Of a stretch of 64,000 nt of DNA, positions 53,301 to 60,975 are shown piece by piece. Source of the stretch: Nymphaea colorata (lineage: Eukaryota > Streptophyta > Magnoliopsida > Nymphaeales > Nymphaeaceae); assembly GCF_008831285.2 (NCBI RefSeq), contig NC_045147.1, positions 15,538,854 through 15,602,853 on the forward strand. The letters are read 5' to 3'. A program made the position numbers and the translations under genes. The notes below the pieces were generated by a model, which saw only the letters and a list, made by a program, of their open reading frames with translations, did no database searches and was not told the origin of the DNA. Within the stretch, counting starts at the first letter, position 1. Each line of letters begins with the position of its first letter.

Positions 53301-55173
53301 GGCCCAACCACAACCAACCATTCACATCTTCCAGCAATGTCAGAGTGCAATACTTCTCCATGGCATTGGATCACTTTTTTGCCCTTGTCATTCACAGCTG
53401 GGACTTCACTTGCCCATTTAACAAAAGTATCAATACCGAGGCATCCTCCCAAGCACTGACTAATTTCAACAACTGCAGCCACGTAATAGTGGGGTTTATT
53501 ATTTTTCTGATCATTGATGCCCTTTGTGTACTTTTTGCCTCTCCCTTGACCAATCTCAATCCACAATCGCACCACTCCATCCATGGAGCATGTCAACAGA
53601 ACTTCCCTACATGTTGCTAAAGCTTTTCCTGAGCAGAATGGCCGCCACTCAATCATTGAGACAGGCTGAGGGTGGTTTAATTTTACTTCCACAATTCCAG
53701 ATCTCCTATCACTCTGCCAGACAATAGCTTTTGTAGTCTCATTCTGAACGGGACATGAGTTTCCAACTGGTAAGGAGATCAACGTTACAGCTGCAGCTGC
53801 TGTTGCCGCAGTGCCATGAATGGACCACGCTGCAGAAACCAAGGCTTGTGGAACCTCCGGATGAGCTCTCCATAGAACTTCCCAGAATCTGTCGTTCTTT
53901 TTCCAAGCAACCACCTCAATACCTGCCGTAATCAAACCATCACCTGACCTTGTCCACTCGATCGCCTCCACTTGGCAAGATTGCACAAGCCTGGTAATTG
54001 GCCTCCACCTGAAGGATGGACCTGTCATTTTAGCGTCCTTGGTGTCTGAGAGATTCATTAAAAAAAGTAGAAACAATTGCACCAGAAGGGAAAACACTTT
54101 CTAAGAGAAAATCCTATTAGATAGCGATCACAAAGGAAAATTAACTTGGGCACCACAAGTAGAAGCATTGCAGCAGAAGGCACGTTTCATGATTATTGGT
54201 GTGTTGTGCTAAGTTGCTAACACATAAATTCTTCGTGTAGGTACACGACCTCTTAAACATACATGTTGACATCAAGAGCATCAAAGACTATGCCAGAACT
54301 TGGCCTTCCTCAGTAGCTGAGTTGAAATAAGAGAAGTCAGGATTCGGTTCTCAGAAGTTCCGAGTTCCATAGATTCAACAAGCTAGTGTAGCATGTAGTT
54401 TGCAGCACCCACGTTGTTGTCCATACAAGTAAGAAAGAAAACCCCGACACGTCCATTCAGGAAGGCATAAGGCCGTAAAGTGTGGCAAGGCTTTTGGTCA
54501 TGCGATATTCAAATTGTTGTAAAGGTATCAACTCCCCGGTCCGCAACCGGAAACCGCGATCCCTCCACAACCCCAATGACTCCTTTGTCCTTCGTGCAAC
54601 AGAAATGTTGTCCCAAGCCTCTAGACAGGTAACTTCCTAAAAAACTCTGTTTATATTTCTCTGTTTTGCTTTGACGAAAATTAGATCATTATAGTAAAAT
54701 CCAAGAAATGAGACAATCGAGTAACGAAATGAACGGAATGAAAGCGGGAAAGTTAGTGAGACAATCGAGTGAACGAAATGAACGGAATGAAAGGGGGAGG
54801 ATTTACCAGTTGGACAATCCGGAAGCGGAGAATACAAAGAGATTGAACTGCCCAAAGCGACGGCGAGGGTGCCATCGGAAGGAACGGAGGGGCACCAGGA
54901 GAGGGCGGGAACGGTGAAGATCGACGGGTCGGAGTGACCGGGCGGGGGGTCGGGCTCGAGCACCTGATAAAAGAAGGACCCGACGGCCGCTTCTCTCTGC
55001 GAGAGAGGGGAAGCAACGTGGGTAACGACGGCGACGGATGCAGCTCCGTACGCGAGCCAGGAGAAACCCGCGAAATCCCGTAGCCAGCCAATGGAATTCG
55101 GCGTGCCGTTAGGGGCGGGCGGTACTAGTTGACATCTGAGCAGCTCTGCCGGCACGTCAGCGTCCTCCTCCAT
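19788..55173 (-). CDS. Rav1/DMX-like WD40 protein (RAVE-type V-ATPase assembly factor)
   Basis: Predicted 2,475 residues in 17 exons: 55173-54807, 54045-51577, 51421-51296, 47034-46608, 43200-42972, 40630-40466, 38179-37907, 37818-37579, 36187-35798, 35720-34338, 34174-34118, 31358-30948, 22933-22710, 21571-21438, 20572-20312, 20220-20042, 19880-19788. Phases match at all 16 junctions, the introns are GT-AG, and the frame ends in TAG. The start is the first in-frame ATG; the open frame above it has only a TTG. Order: N-terminal beta-propeller region (exons 1-2), the helical Rav1 C-terminal family domain (exons 3-8), a long less-conserved region (9-11) and a C-terminal WD40 propeller (12-17). 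It resembles Arabidopsis At2g46560 in order and length. By analogy with yeast Rav1 and animal DMXL proteins it should promote assembly of V1 and Vo sectors of the vacuolar H+-ATPase at endomembranes; this role is inferred. The 35-kb span results from transposon-laden introns. Confidence 0.93.
20946..20984. repeat. (TA)n microsatellite in intron 14
   Basis: About 19 TA units inside the 865-bp intron 14 of the Rav1-like gene. It has no coding significance. Confidence 0.95.
21652..22655. mobile_element. PIF/Harbinger-type MITE filling intron 13
   Basis: A 1,004-bp element with matching 19-bp ends, GGTAGCGTTTGATGGCCAG inward from both sides, flanked by TAA target duplications (21649-21651 and 22656-22658). 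The 3-bp TAA duplication and GTTTGATGG-type ends indicate PIF/Harbinger (Tourist-like). The interior is not a transposase. It has a purine tract of roughly 340 bases (about 21850-22190, GGAAGGAGGGAGG words) followed by a pyrimidine tract (about 22196-22330), able to form a long hairpin or triplex, then about 170 bp of GC-richer unique sequence. It makes up most of the 1,138-bp intron. Long open frames over the tract are low-complexity artefacts. Confidence 0.88.
23083..23174. repeat. 46-bp tandem duplication in intron 12
   Basis: Two adjacent copies begin GACGGTACAAATAATAGGAT at 23083 and 23129. They differ at only a few positions, so the duplication is fairly recent. Confidence 0.88.
23760..23846. 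repeat. (CT)n(CA)n(TA)n compound microsatellite
   Basis: Three dinucleotide blocks follow one another within intron 12, shortly before the copia insertion. Confidence 0.95.
24162..24390 (+). repeat. 47-bp tandem repeats in the LTR promoter region
   Basis: Three 47-bp units at 24229, 24276 and 24323, each starting with a GTCTCCTAGGATTCTATG-like word. A longer diverged unit precedes them (24162-24228) and a partial one follows from 24370. They sit just upstream of the TATA box, as enhancer repeats do. The same array is in the 3' LTR. Confidence 0.88.
24420..24428 (+). promoter_or_regulatory. copia LTR TATA box
   Basis: TATAAATAG, followed by pyrimidine-rich sequence. It is a plausible start signal for the retrotransposon RNA; the 3' LTR carries the same box near 28433. 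Confidence 0.7.
24585..24596 (+). promoter_or_regulatory. copia primer-binding site (tRNA-iMet)
   Basis: TGGTATCAGAGC directly abuts the 5' LTR end. It is the complement of the 3' end of initiator methionine tRNA, the usual primer of plant copia elements. Confidence 0.93.
24805..27411 (+). CDS. copia Gag-protease-integrase open frame
   Basis: An 868-codon frame starting MENLSHSG. Gag has the plant copia gag block LNHENYLIWKRQI and a CX2CX4HX4C zinc knuckle (CFQCNKKGHMKAQC, from about residue 273). The protease active-site region reads WFLDSSAATHVTG (Asp about 339), a variant of the usual DSG triad. Integrase has its HHCC zinc-binding part (LWHSRLGH, CSSCGLC) and the catalytic Asp563, Asp626 and Glu662 with the D,D-35-E spacing. 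The frame stops at TGA 27409, before the reverse transcriptase. Gag, protease and integrase appear uninterrupted. The ATG was chosen because upstream codons in this frame belong to the LTR and leader. Confidence 0.9.
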   Translation: MENLSHSGMSSSFLPHLITEKLNHENYLIWKRQIMPFIRNQGLFGHLDGSTKAPPISVLQEIKNEAGEVIVVHEDNNPEHAMWMRRDQSLVAYILSTLSQQVLLSVSDDCTAEELWETLADTFSQISEARIMYLKKEFQNLSKGSTSIMDYLGRIKAVADQLAASGNNISDKEKVQQTLNGLGHDYHAFITALEVLHVLPSFNELQGKLLQHEMNMKRVIERTDQGNSQNVLAMNVKFGKSHGNSNHGGRGILPTPHNQGMSPLDTSRKIPICFQCNKKGHMKAQCWFNPQNKNKWVRHDYKQGGQSSKSTAEDMQQLLMAAFSKMTIKQNEQGEWFLDSSAATHVTGNAGKLTNLSPHYGRSCIITGDGKSHPITHIGNAHIPLSSSSLSLSNVVLAPNIKKNIISISKLIDDTSSSVEFTPSSVYVKDLQTKKMFARGERQGNMYVLKECLPKDSSTFDIGLKTFSLSHNASSVPSSCHFQSKVRGPNQFLESDLWHSRLGHCGRHFIEKLVTDSLIPRSSLPLTSSVKKCSSCGLCKSHVLPFHNINQRASKPFETIFSDVWGPAPIDSMSGSRYYVLFIDSYSRFTWIYFMKHKSEVPHIFRNFYAMIQTKFSSNVVHFQCDGGGEYSSLDFIEFLREKGITRQISCPYTPQQNGVVERKHRHIVESAMSMMHDTNVPISLWTEAFHTAVYIINCLPMTLLMSKSPYFTLLGKQPDYKNLKVFGCVCYVHVDAALRNKFQDKAIQCRFVGYADEYKGFRCYDPTTKRIKTSRNVIFDEHSFDNTNEMPMTIESYDPWTSTQLFNADPVIENDVPQSEDSERAIQPSDMAQSENQEDPTQSSSHHENNNEQSNDAHRYSGLIYSR
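27412..28135 (+). pseudogene. copia reverse transcriptase/RNase H remnant with internal deletion
   Basis: The integrase-RT frame continues past TGA 27409 with recognisable sequence (RRSQRIRHPIHRW), meets TAG at 27529, then reads the RT N-terminus (WRKAMKEEMDAL, GSKWVYKIKYKPDGSIE, ARLVAKG). At 27770-27773 it jumps to the end of RNase H in another frame (RSSTEAEYRCMAAG, CDNQSAINIA, TKHIEIDQHFVR, ADLFTKGL). All RT catalytic motifs, including the YVDD-type box, and most of RNase H are missing, a loss of the order of 1 kb judged from the usual copia layout. GTAGCAA occurs on both sides of the junction. A purine-rich tract at 28122-28135 just before the 3' LTR is the polypurine tract. Confidence 0.9.
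28122..28135 (+). promoter_or_regulatory. copia polypurine tract
   Basis: AACTTGAGGGAGGG directly precedes the 3' LTR and would prime plus-strand DNA synthesis. Confidence 0.8.
28136..28577 (+). repeat. copia 3' LTR
   Basis: 442 bp, starting TG and ending CA. It is identical to the 5' LTR except for one G-to-A change in the second tandem unit and a TC run shorter by 20 bases. Confidence 0.97.
28785..30236. mobile_element. long-armed inverted-repeat element, possibly MULE-type
   Basis: About 1.45 kb bounded by diverged inverted arms of roughly 80-100 bp. The left arm runs inward from GTCACAAATATCG and the right from GCCGCAAATATCA. Both contain GCAAAG-TTGTTTTTCT-like blocks followed by a GGAAAA stretch. 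Long arms suggest a Mutator-like non-autonomous element, but no 9-bp target duplication was found. A further copy of the arm start (TGTCACAAATATTG near 29855) lies inside, so the structure may be nested. No transposase is visible. Confidence 0.5.
32380..33358. mobile_element. CTATGTCAC-ended element, copy in intron 11
   Basis: 979 bp with ends CTATGTCAC and GTGACATAG and a perfect 8-bp target duplication CATTTTTG (32372-32379 and 33359-33366). Subterminal regions are rich in GGTACG/GTACC words. The interior includes a GC-rich stretch (about 32510-32660) with the word CGGCGACCAGCGAC, shared with the copy at 44268. There is no transposase frame. The 8-bp duplication suggests hAT, though the end sequence is not the usual hAT consensus. 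Confidence 0.82.
33431..33764. repeat. mirrored microsatellites around an inner palindrome
   Basis: (TA)n(GA)n at 33431-33490 is answered by (TC)n(TA)n at 33692-33764 in reverse-complement order. Between them lies an imperfect inverted repeat of about 25 bp, at 33525-33550 and 33599-33623. The whole block can fold as one hairpin and may be a decayed MITE. It lies in intron 11 of the Rav1-like gene. Confidence 0.75.
34118..36187 (-). CDS. Rav1-like gene, exons 9-11: linker region
   Basis: Residues about 1433-2042. Exon 9 resumes at LQALELVSSG after the GLP end of exon 8. Exon 10 is a 1,383-bp exon of mostly helical sequence with a polar, Ser-rich C-terminal part. Exon 11 is a 57-bp micro-exon encoding AICVNSCDEKQIAVASNRK, the opening strand of the C-terminal propeller. 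Introns 9 and 10 are only 77 and 163 bp. The exon 9 acceptor (CATGTCAAG at 36188) has a modest pyrimidine tract, but the join matches the family. Confidence 0.87.
37165..37217. repeat. (CA)n(TA)n(TG)n self-complementary microsatellite
   Basis: CA, TA and TG/GT blocks in series form a near-perfect palindrome in intron 8. Confidence 0.93.
37579..51421 (-). CDS. Rav1-like gene, exons 3-8: helical Rav1 C-terminal family domain
   Basis: Residues about 946-1432. Recognisable blocks are WCGSLPLYHPKALLLC (exon 3), GRAYAAVEHLV and TYASFDEPARR (exon 4), DCHENLLSSVL and GVGFWFTNATMLRAR (exon 5), AQYLKNKDPKDCALLYLALG (exon 6), NAYVLMGRHQLELAVAFFIL and SAVTVCAKNLGDVQLALIIC (exon 7) and DPNIGQYCAILATKSNIKNS (exon 8). 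Exon 6 is 165 bp and was placed from its AG acceptor at 40632-40631 and GT donor at 40465-40464. In yeast Rav1 the equivalent helical region belongs to the RAVE complex that binds the V1 sector; that partner role is inference here. Confidence 0.9.
38435..39107. mobile_element. CTATGTCAC-ended element, copy in intron 6
   Basis: 673 bp between CTATGTCACAAAGGTC and its imperfect inverted counterpart ending GTGACATAG. Flanks GTCCCTAG (38427-38434) and GTCGCTAT (39108-39115) match at 6 of 8 positions, consistent with an aged 8-bp target duplication. It contains a GT/TA microsatellite at 38514-38561. It is the most diverged of the three copies. Confidence 0.65.
43534..45824. mobile_element. outer element with CTATGTTGTCAA ends, hosting a nested insertion
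   Basis: The ends CTATGTTGTCAA (43534) and TTGACAACATAG (45824) are inverted repeats. A second inverted pair, CACACCTAGG near 43568 and CCTAGGTGTG near 45757, lies just inside. Removing the nested element 44268-45750 and one target copy leaves about 0.8 kb. The flanks CAGGAAC and CAGCAAC are similar but not identical, so the target duplication is uncertain. It lies in intron 4. Confidence 0.6.
44268..45750. mobile_element. CTATGTCAC-ended element nested in the outer element
   Basis: 1,483 bp starting CTATGTCAC and ending GTGACATAC, with a 7-bp flank match TCCCACC (44261-44267 and 45751-45757). It has subterminal GGTACC/GTACCC words and a GC-rich interior (about 44560-44680) sharing CGGCGACCAGCGAC with the copy at 32380. 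A stretch at about 45195-45440, with AACGTGGAAAACCCTC and AGAAAAACCACGGG, looks unlike the rest and may be another insertion. An AT/GT microsatellite sits at 45632-45681. Confidence 0.78.
47150..47269. mobile_element. 120-bp MITE with TTA target sites
   Basis: A short element with imperfect ends GTTGTTATGATCAGTAC and, inward from the right, TTGTTGTGATCAGTAC, flanked by TTA at 47147-47149 and 47270-47272. The 3-bp TTA duplication fits a Tourist-like (PIF/Harbinger) MITE. It lies in intron 3, close to exon 4. Confidence 0.72.
48618..48877. mobile_element. inverted-repeat element with CCCCTTACGCC arms
   Basis: About 260 bp. Each arm holds CCCCTTACGCC followed by its own inverse (GGCATAAGGGG on the left, GGCGTAAGGGG on the right), and the two arms also pair with each other over about 60 bp. 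The core is GC-richer and carries an A/T homopolymer near 48788. It is set between AT and CATA microsatellites, so the target duplication cannot be read. MITE-like; superfamily not determined. Confidence 0.65.
49114..50101. mobile_element. composite PIF/Harbinger-type MITE in intron 3
   Basis: 988 bp with ends GGCCACATTTGATGGCC and, inward from the right, GGGCACGTTTGATGGCC, flanked by TAA (49111-49113 and 50102-50104). Two additional end-like words, GTTTGATGGCACTGG near 49225 and GTTTGATGGCGCTGG near 50023, suggest nested copies of the same family. A near-perfect hairpin with 21-bp arms and a 4-base loop lies at 49927-49972. Open frames of up to about 185 codons on the minus strand cross the boundaries and show no known domain. 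Confidence 0.78.
49927..49972. repeat. 21-bp-arm hairpin
   Basis: Inverted arms at 49927-49947 and 49952-49972 with loop TCAC. There is one mismatch near the base of the stem. It is embedded in the composite Harbinger-type element. Confidence 0.85.
50341..50370. repeat. (CT)n microsatellite
   Basis: About 15 CT units followed by a degenerate pyrimidine run, in intron 3. Confidence 0.93.
51577..55173 (-). CDS. Rav1-like gene, exons 1-2: N-terminal WD40 propellers
   Basis: Residues 1 to about 945. Exon 1 begins MEEDADVPAELL and has the DFAGFSWLAYGA motif typical of the plant family N-terminus. Exon 2 (2,469 bp) contains WD-type blades such as VEAIEWTRSGDG followed by EVVAWKKND, LLTCSMDGVVRLW, HILLWSLSS and ATGCSDGNLRLYR, and the family signature WLVVVGPGTSLSLWAVHCLD. 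Intron 1 is 761 bp and intron 2 is 155 bp; both lack recognisable transposons. Many blades are degenerate, as in other members of the family. Confidence 0.9.
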
Positions 55174-57266
55174 CCGGGACGTCCACCGAGGGCCTTCAAT
55201 TTCCTTCACCCTGGCCACTGGTTTCAAGAACAGAGCAGAAACCGACGATCTGCAAATATCATCAGCGAAGGGCTCGATCTATATCGCTCTGCTGCACAAA
55301 CCATTATACGCCGATCCTTTGGACTAGTTGACGCAGCCACGATGCCGCCGGTGCGCTGAGCTCCTGAGCCCCAACGACTGTTAGCAACCGCCTCCGATAG
55401 ACCGACGCTTCCGACCTGACAACCACCGCATGGTGCTAATACTAAGCGGAACGCACAGGAAGTCGCTCCCCGGATCGAACCGCCGGGCGGAGCAGTTTAT
55501 AATCCCGCGCGCCTAGCCGCCAACACAGCACGTTCTGTTCGATAAGAGAAATTTGCATCTGGACCAAATCTTTGGTTCATAATCTTTTTGAAGGGGGCTC
55601 AAGTCTTGCTTTTTTCAACTTCCTCCGCCATTTCTTTTTGTGTTGTTTTTCTTTGACATTCCCTCGCTTCTCTTTTTTTCTTACTTTCCTCTCTCTAAAA
55701 ATGAAAAAACTGATTCTAAGTGTACCTATTATCCATGATGATACAGTTTAGATGATGATGCAAAACTCAGCTCTAGAAAAAGTTGGAGGAGAGCTGCTTG
55801 TTCAACTCTCAACTGAGTTTTTTCATGTTCGTTGTCGCAAGGAAACGGCTGTAGTTTGGAAAGGCAGTGCTCCTGCATCAAGGAATGTAACATTTTGGTA
55901 ATGCATTCTTACATAATCGAAAACATATAAATTGTCATTCCCATTCGGAAACTGTACCGGAGGATCGTAGCGCTGCTTGGCCTTGAAGATCTGCTTGTGT
56001 TGCGACAATAAGGGTTCATCGACAAAATATTTGATTTTTCGGAATACGAATTGTTGCAATGAGATAACAGATCAAAACGATATAATGATTAACAAATGCA
56101 TATTTAAGACCTCATAAATATCATCATTTTTTTTTTCCAAAGTACCTCTTGAAATATATCCTGCCACCATTCATACATAACCTCACAAATATCATCATTT
56201 TTTTTTCAAAGTACCTCTTGAAATATATCCTGCCACCATTCATACATTTAATTGGATACAGTTAGTTGCACAGCTTCCGACAGAAAGTATACGTGATAAA
56301 GGTGTGCCAGGGTAAGCATAGTATTTCAACTATATCAAAAATGCTATTATACACAATTTTGGGTCCCTAACTCTGAAAGACTAAACAACTTGTGGCATTG
56401 ATGTATAACTCATTGCCTCAAACTCACTGAGCGGATGCCACTTCATTTTTGACGAGAAGTTAGTTTATCATCCATCATTGAAGAGCAATTTTCTTTTACC
56501 TTTTGGCATTTAACATGTGTAGACATGTGCGGCAGTCTCATGTGCCTGTCTCAAAATTTTTGCAGTACTTCTAATTTTTGCTCTTGATGTCAACATATTA
56601 TTCAAGGGCAAGCCCAATTGTCTAGCTTACGTCAAAAGCCAGATAGACAGAAAGGTATAAATAAACCTCTGTACTTATGAAAAAAGGACGAACCTCATAG
56701 ATACTATGTAAATTTTGACCATCATTTGGCCTCATATTCTACTGAATGACGATGCAATAAGCATGGAAGAGGATGACAATGTACTTCCAGATCGGTAACG
56801 CCAATCTCCAAATTTCAGGTGTCTAATAATCAGATAATGTGTTCCTCTTCTTTTTATTTCTGACAGCTAAAGAGGAAAGTCAACCACCAATGACGAAACT
56901 CACAACATATAGCATCCTTTCTTACAGGCTTTACTGCCCGCTCATAAGAACTAGCTTTTATTTGAACGGCCAAATCTCACAATCACAAGAGTTGTTACTA
57001 TTCCAGTCACATTACACTTGAACGAATGATAATTACAGAATTTTTTTTCCTTTTTGGTGGAAATTGCATTTACCTTCCTGGCATAGAGGGAGGAACGAGC
57101 TATTTACAGAAAAAAGCACCCCATGAGAAAAACAAATCCACGTCTCCCTAGCCTTGATCGGATGTCCTGACTGACGGATAAAGCATCTGCAAACTCCATT
57201 GAGCTTTACAAACTGTTGCAGAATAATGACCGACAATACATCACGTCAGAGATAGTCTAAGGGTGT
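55174..57266. other. intergenic region between the unnamed gene and the Rav1-like gene
   Basis: About 2.1 kb. The part just above 55173 should hold the Rav1-like promoter and 5' untranslated region; it is GC-richer to about 55520. A minus-strand open frame at 56059-55823 (78 codons) has unremarkable composition and no recognised family. A tandem duplication lies at 56109-56248. An AATAAA on the minus strand near 56962-56957 could serve the upstream unnamed gene. Confidence 0.55.
56109..56248. repeat. 71-bp tandem duplication
   Basis: Two near-identical copies start at 56109 and 56180, each ending with GCCACCATTCATACAT. They differ by one substitution near the start and by the length of a T run, so the duplication is recent. 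Confidence 0.9.
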
Positions 57267-60200
57267 TCATATCAGCTTTGATATGACACGGCAGGATGTC
57301 CAGAAGGCCACGGATGCTGCCCTAAATAGTGCAGGGTTTTGATATATCCTGTACCAAAAGAAGCAATGGACACAAAAAAAAAAAATCACAAACTCGTTCA
57401 ATTTTTACTCACTTTAAAAATAAGCCAAGCCAACTGAGAAATGCAGCTCGTTAGGAATTACAGAAGAACAAGAAGACAGCTCCAATATGCAGAAGCCCAA
57501 TAAACAACGGTAGTATGAGATCCTACAGCTTTTTATTTTTTATTTTTCAAGGCATAACCAATCTAGGCAACAAATTTTGGTCTGATTTACACATTAAGCT
57601 CTCCACTAAATTAATCAAATCCAACTTGGACAACCACTTGCAAGCATAATCATATACGACCTGGACAACCACCTTGCAAATGTATCCTTAGCCATTGTTA
57701 TTCATGAGTCCTAACAAATATATGATGGTAGCCTTTGCTAACCAAGAGACCTAACAAAATGCAAGACAGTAGACCGACCATTTGAATAGTTGCTGATTAA
57801 CCATTTACCAATCCAAGCACCTGCGCAAAAGTACTGACATTTCCATAATACGTTGGTTAAGCTAGCATTTATCGTAAAGGAAGAACATGCTAAGGCATCT
57901 TAGAGAAAGGCAAAATATCTGCCTCATTAAATTGAGCAGCCTTTCAGTCCATTAAAACCTCATTATGCACTTAAGGACATTTCTTTAATGCAAACTTATC
58001 CTTCTAGCTACGTTTTGTGTAAATTCTATTTTAGCTATAGGCCCAAACACATAAGGGATTCAGATTTCGACACATCCTTTTACGTGAGGGATTGACATTT
58101 GAATCAGGGACATCCAAGAGGCCCAAAGAATAATCTAACATTTGGTGTCATGGTCATTTCAAAGTCAGGCCATATTTCTGCACCCCATGATCATTCAAGC
58201 ACAAATTTATTGGTTAGTGAGAGAGTGCAAGCAACATAATCAGCATGGTGATTATGTCACAAGCAACTAACAGAAGTATGTCAATAGGAACCTAAAGTCC
58301 AGTGGCAACAGATCACAGTCTAGTTACATTGAGTTCCAGCATATCAGTCAAAGATGGAAATCAGTAAGCACATAAAATGAAGTCTTATGCACGTATTTGA
58401 GAAGGGAACAGCAAAATACATACAACGACCTCATGATTTGCTAATTTCGAAAAAGTAAAGAAAAATAAAAATCAATACAAGGGAGGAAAAATAAAATGAG
58501 AACGTCTTGTCTAGAAAAGTTAAACATTGAACATTTAGAAAAATCAAATATAAATCAGCCAATCGAGGAGAAGACAAATGTCATGATTTGCTAATTTTGA
58601 AAAAGAAAACATAAATGAAAAAAACAAGAGCAAAATTAGAATGAGAAGGCATTGTCTAGAAAGGTTAACATTTAGCAAACTCAAATATGAATGAGCCAAT
58701 TGAAGAGGAGAAATAAGCAAACAGAATAATATATCACAAAAATGAAAAATCTTAAATTATTGAAACCTTATCCGCTCACCCTATAGCTGTAGCACCCCAA
58801 GATGCTACGTTATAGACAACTTTGGTTCCATTCCACACCTTCCGTAGCTTTCCCTTCTTCTTTTTCCCAGAAAATGTTGTGCTAAGAGCTGCATGAAGCA
58901 CAACATAAAATGTGACACATAAATCAGTAGCTTACAATTTTATGCAGTCGGCATTTATAGTTCAACAAAATTGGTTAAGCTTTGCTTTTCTTTCCAAGTT
59001 AGGTTCAATAACAGAAATGGATGCAATTGCACGACACATTCATAGGAACATCCAAGAGCAGCAGATTACCTTCTTGCAGTTGATTAGGTGTTAGTTCCTG
59101 CAAAGTGCAAAGCGTAGGGATCCATCAAAAACTTCCTTTTTTCACAATAACAAAGAAAATACACTAATAGTAGTTCAAGAAGTGACGCTACAGAAAGAAC
59201 TGAATTTTTTTAGCACATGATGGTTTGCAACCTGTGAAGTCTCTCTGCATCTAAGCATCTATTTTAAGCAAAAGAAGGCCAAAGCTTCAACAGCTTGACA
59301 GCATAAAGGACAATGCAACATACTCTAGTTTCCTTTAGTGACAGTAGATAAGCAGCCATGAAGCAGGCAACTCCTTCCACGATGTCCTCCTGCTTGACAA
59401 CAACATAGCCATCCCCATCTGAACCATTATCTTCATTCACAAGTTCTCCCCACAGATCAGTCTCACTAATCACATCCCAACAGAAACCTTCCTCTGCAAA
59501 TAACACAGACAGTGAGCTAGATCTAACTTCCTGCTTCTATGGAGCATATAAACAAATGCTGGCACTCCAACCACACAAAGAAAAAGTAACATGTTAAAGA
59601 AACAAAAAAGAAGGGAAGAAAAGTAACCAAAAGAAAAGCTACTAAAATATACCTGACACATTATGAGCCACTGGCATGTGAATGCTCCCAAGTTTTTCCA
59701 GAAAATCTGGTGACTCTACTCTTGACTTCAGAAGGTCACACAGCTGCATAGCCAAAACAAGAAACAAAAGGAACATATTAGCATCACAATTGCCATCACG
59801 ATAATAAAGAAAAGAAATACAAGAAATGGTAGATATGCAAATCAAGCAATAACTACACATCCTCGCTGATGACATAAGCATGTAATAAAAGTCTAGAAGC
59901 ACTTTACAAACTAAAATATTCTGATGTTTCAAGGGGATTTAACCGCATGTGACGAAAGCATTTGGTATGTACGGAAAACCCGACTTGTTGATTGACAGAT
60001 CCGCAGTCCGAAGGTCAAGGCAGCAAGCCAACAACCCCAAGTCATGATTTAGAATCGACAAAGATGACGCCCAACACTCTCTGAATCTGAGAACCAGAGA
60101 TTCTAAAACAAGCAGCGCGTCATATTATAAGGTCAATAACTCAATCCCATGCTCAAGCTCGGAACTTTGAATCTACAACCATAACACACCACGGCAACTC

Positions 60201-60975
60201 CGATACCATAAGGTAACTTGAGAAAAAGAAGCAACCCAAGTAACCGTCCTCGATATTTCATCTTAAGATCTAGAGAAAGTTCCGTTAATATGATTACAGG
60301 AACGAATTTCCTTCCTGTTTGCCGGAATTTTAAGTAATCCAACCAGCAAAAAGGTCCATCAAGGTATACAATTGGGATTGGAAAACAAAGCCCATGCTTC
60401 TACCAAAGCTATCATAAGGCACCACGAAGCGAACCAAACAAGAAATTCGAAACCTATAAACATCACTACAAGCAAATCCTGCAAAATTCCCTCTAATCCG
60501 AAACCTTGAGAACCGATCTCCTTGAGGTCGGAACCTGTTGCCGACCTAGGTATCACGTGCGAAAAGAGAAAGATATGCACAAATCTAACTGCCACAAAAC
60601 CCATCACTTCACATTAATCGTCGTAAGAATACAAAGAAACAGATGACCCCCAATATTTCTAATCCACCAGAAAATTCAGCATTTAGAGACTGAGCTATTG
60701 CTAATTGAAAATCCAGACGAGAAGGAAAAGGAAAAGGGGGGGACCTCAGCAGTCTCAGAATCGGTAAAATGAGAAGACCCCTCTTCCTCCCCATCCTCCT
60801 CCTCTTCCTCCTCCATGGCACCGCCGGGATTGGCCGGGTCATCCACCACCTTGAGCAATTCAAGGGCTCTCTGGCACTGCTGGAGAACAGCCTCCAACGT
60901 CCGCTTCCGGACGCGAATCTCCTCCAACTCCTTTTCGGCCATGGCCTTGGTTTTCGACTCCAGGACTTCCGTCAT
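57267..60975 (-). CDS. conserved plant protein of unknown function
   Basis: Predicted 236 residues in six exons: 60975-60745, 59743-59653, 59493-59324, 59097-59070, 58888-58780, 57348-57267. Splice phases agree at every junction and all introns are GT-AG; the stop is TGA at 57269-57267. The start is the first ATG; the open frame above it begins only at a GTG. Residues about 5-45 are charged and heptad-like (coiled coil), followed by an acidic Glu-rich stretch. Later blocks are QEDIVEGVACFMAAYLLSLK, ELTPNQLQEALSTTF, a lysine-rich KKKKGKLRK, and a C-terminal segment GTKVVYNVASWGATAIGIYQ running to VAFWTSCRVISKLI, which could be an amphipathic or membrane-binding end. From memory it resembles uncharacterised plant proteins; I cannot name it or give a role. 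Exon 4 is a 28-bp micro-exon. Confidence 0.82.

Noticed and set aside
55174-55227. An 18-codon upstream extension of the Rav1-like protein
   Set aside because: The open frame upstream has only a TTG as a possible start; the first ATG is at 55173.
55823-56059. Minus-strand open frame of 78 codons with protein-like composition
   Set aside because: No recognised family, no matching splice partners and no conserved motif. A frame of this length is expected by chance.
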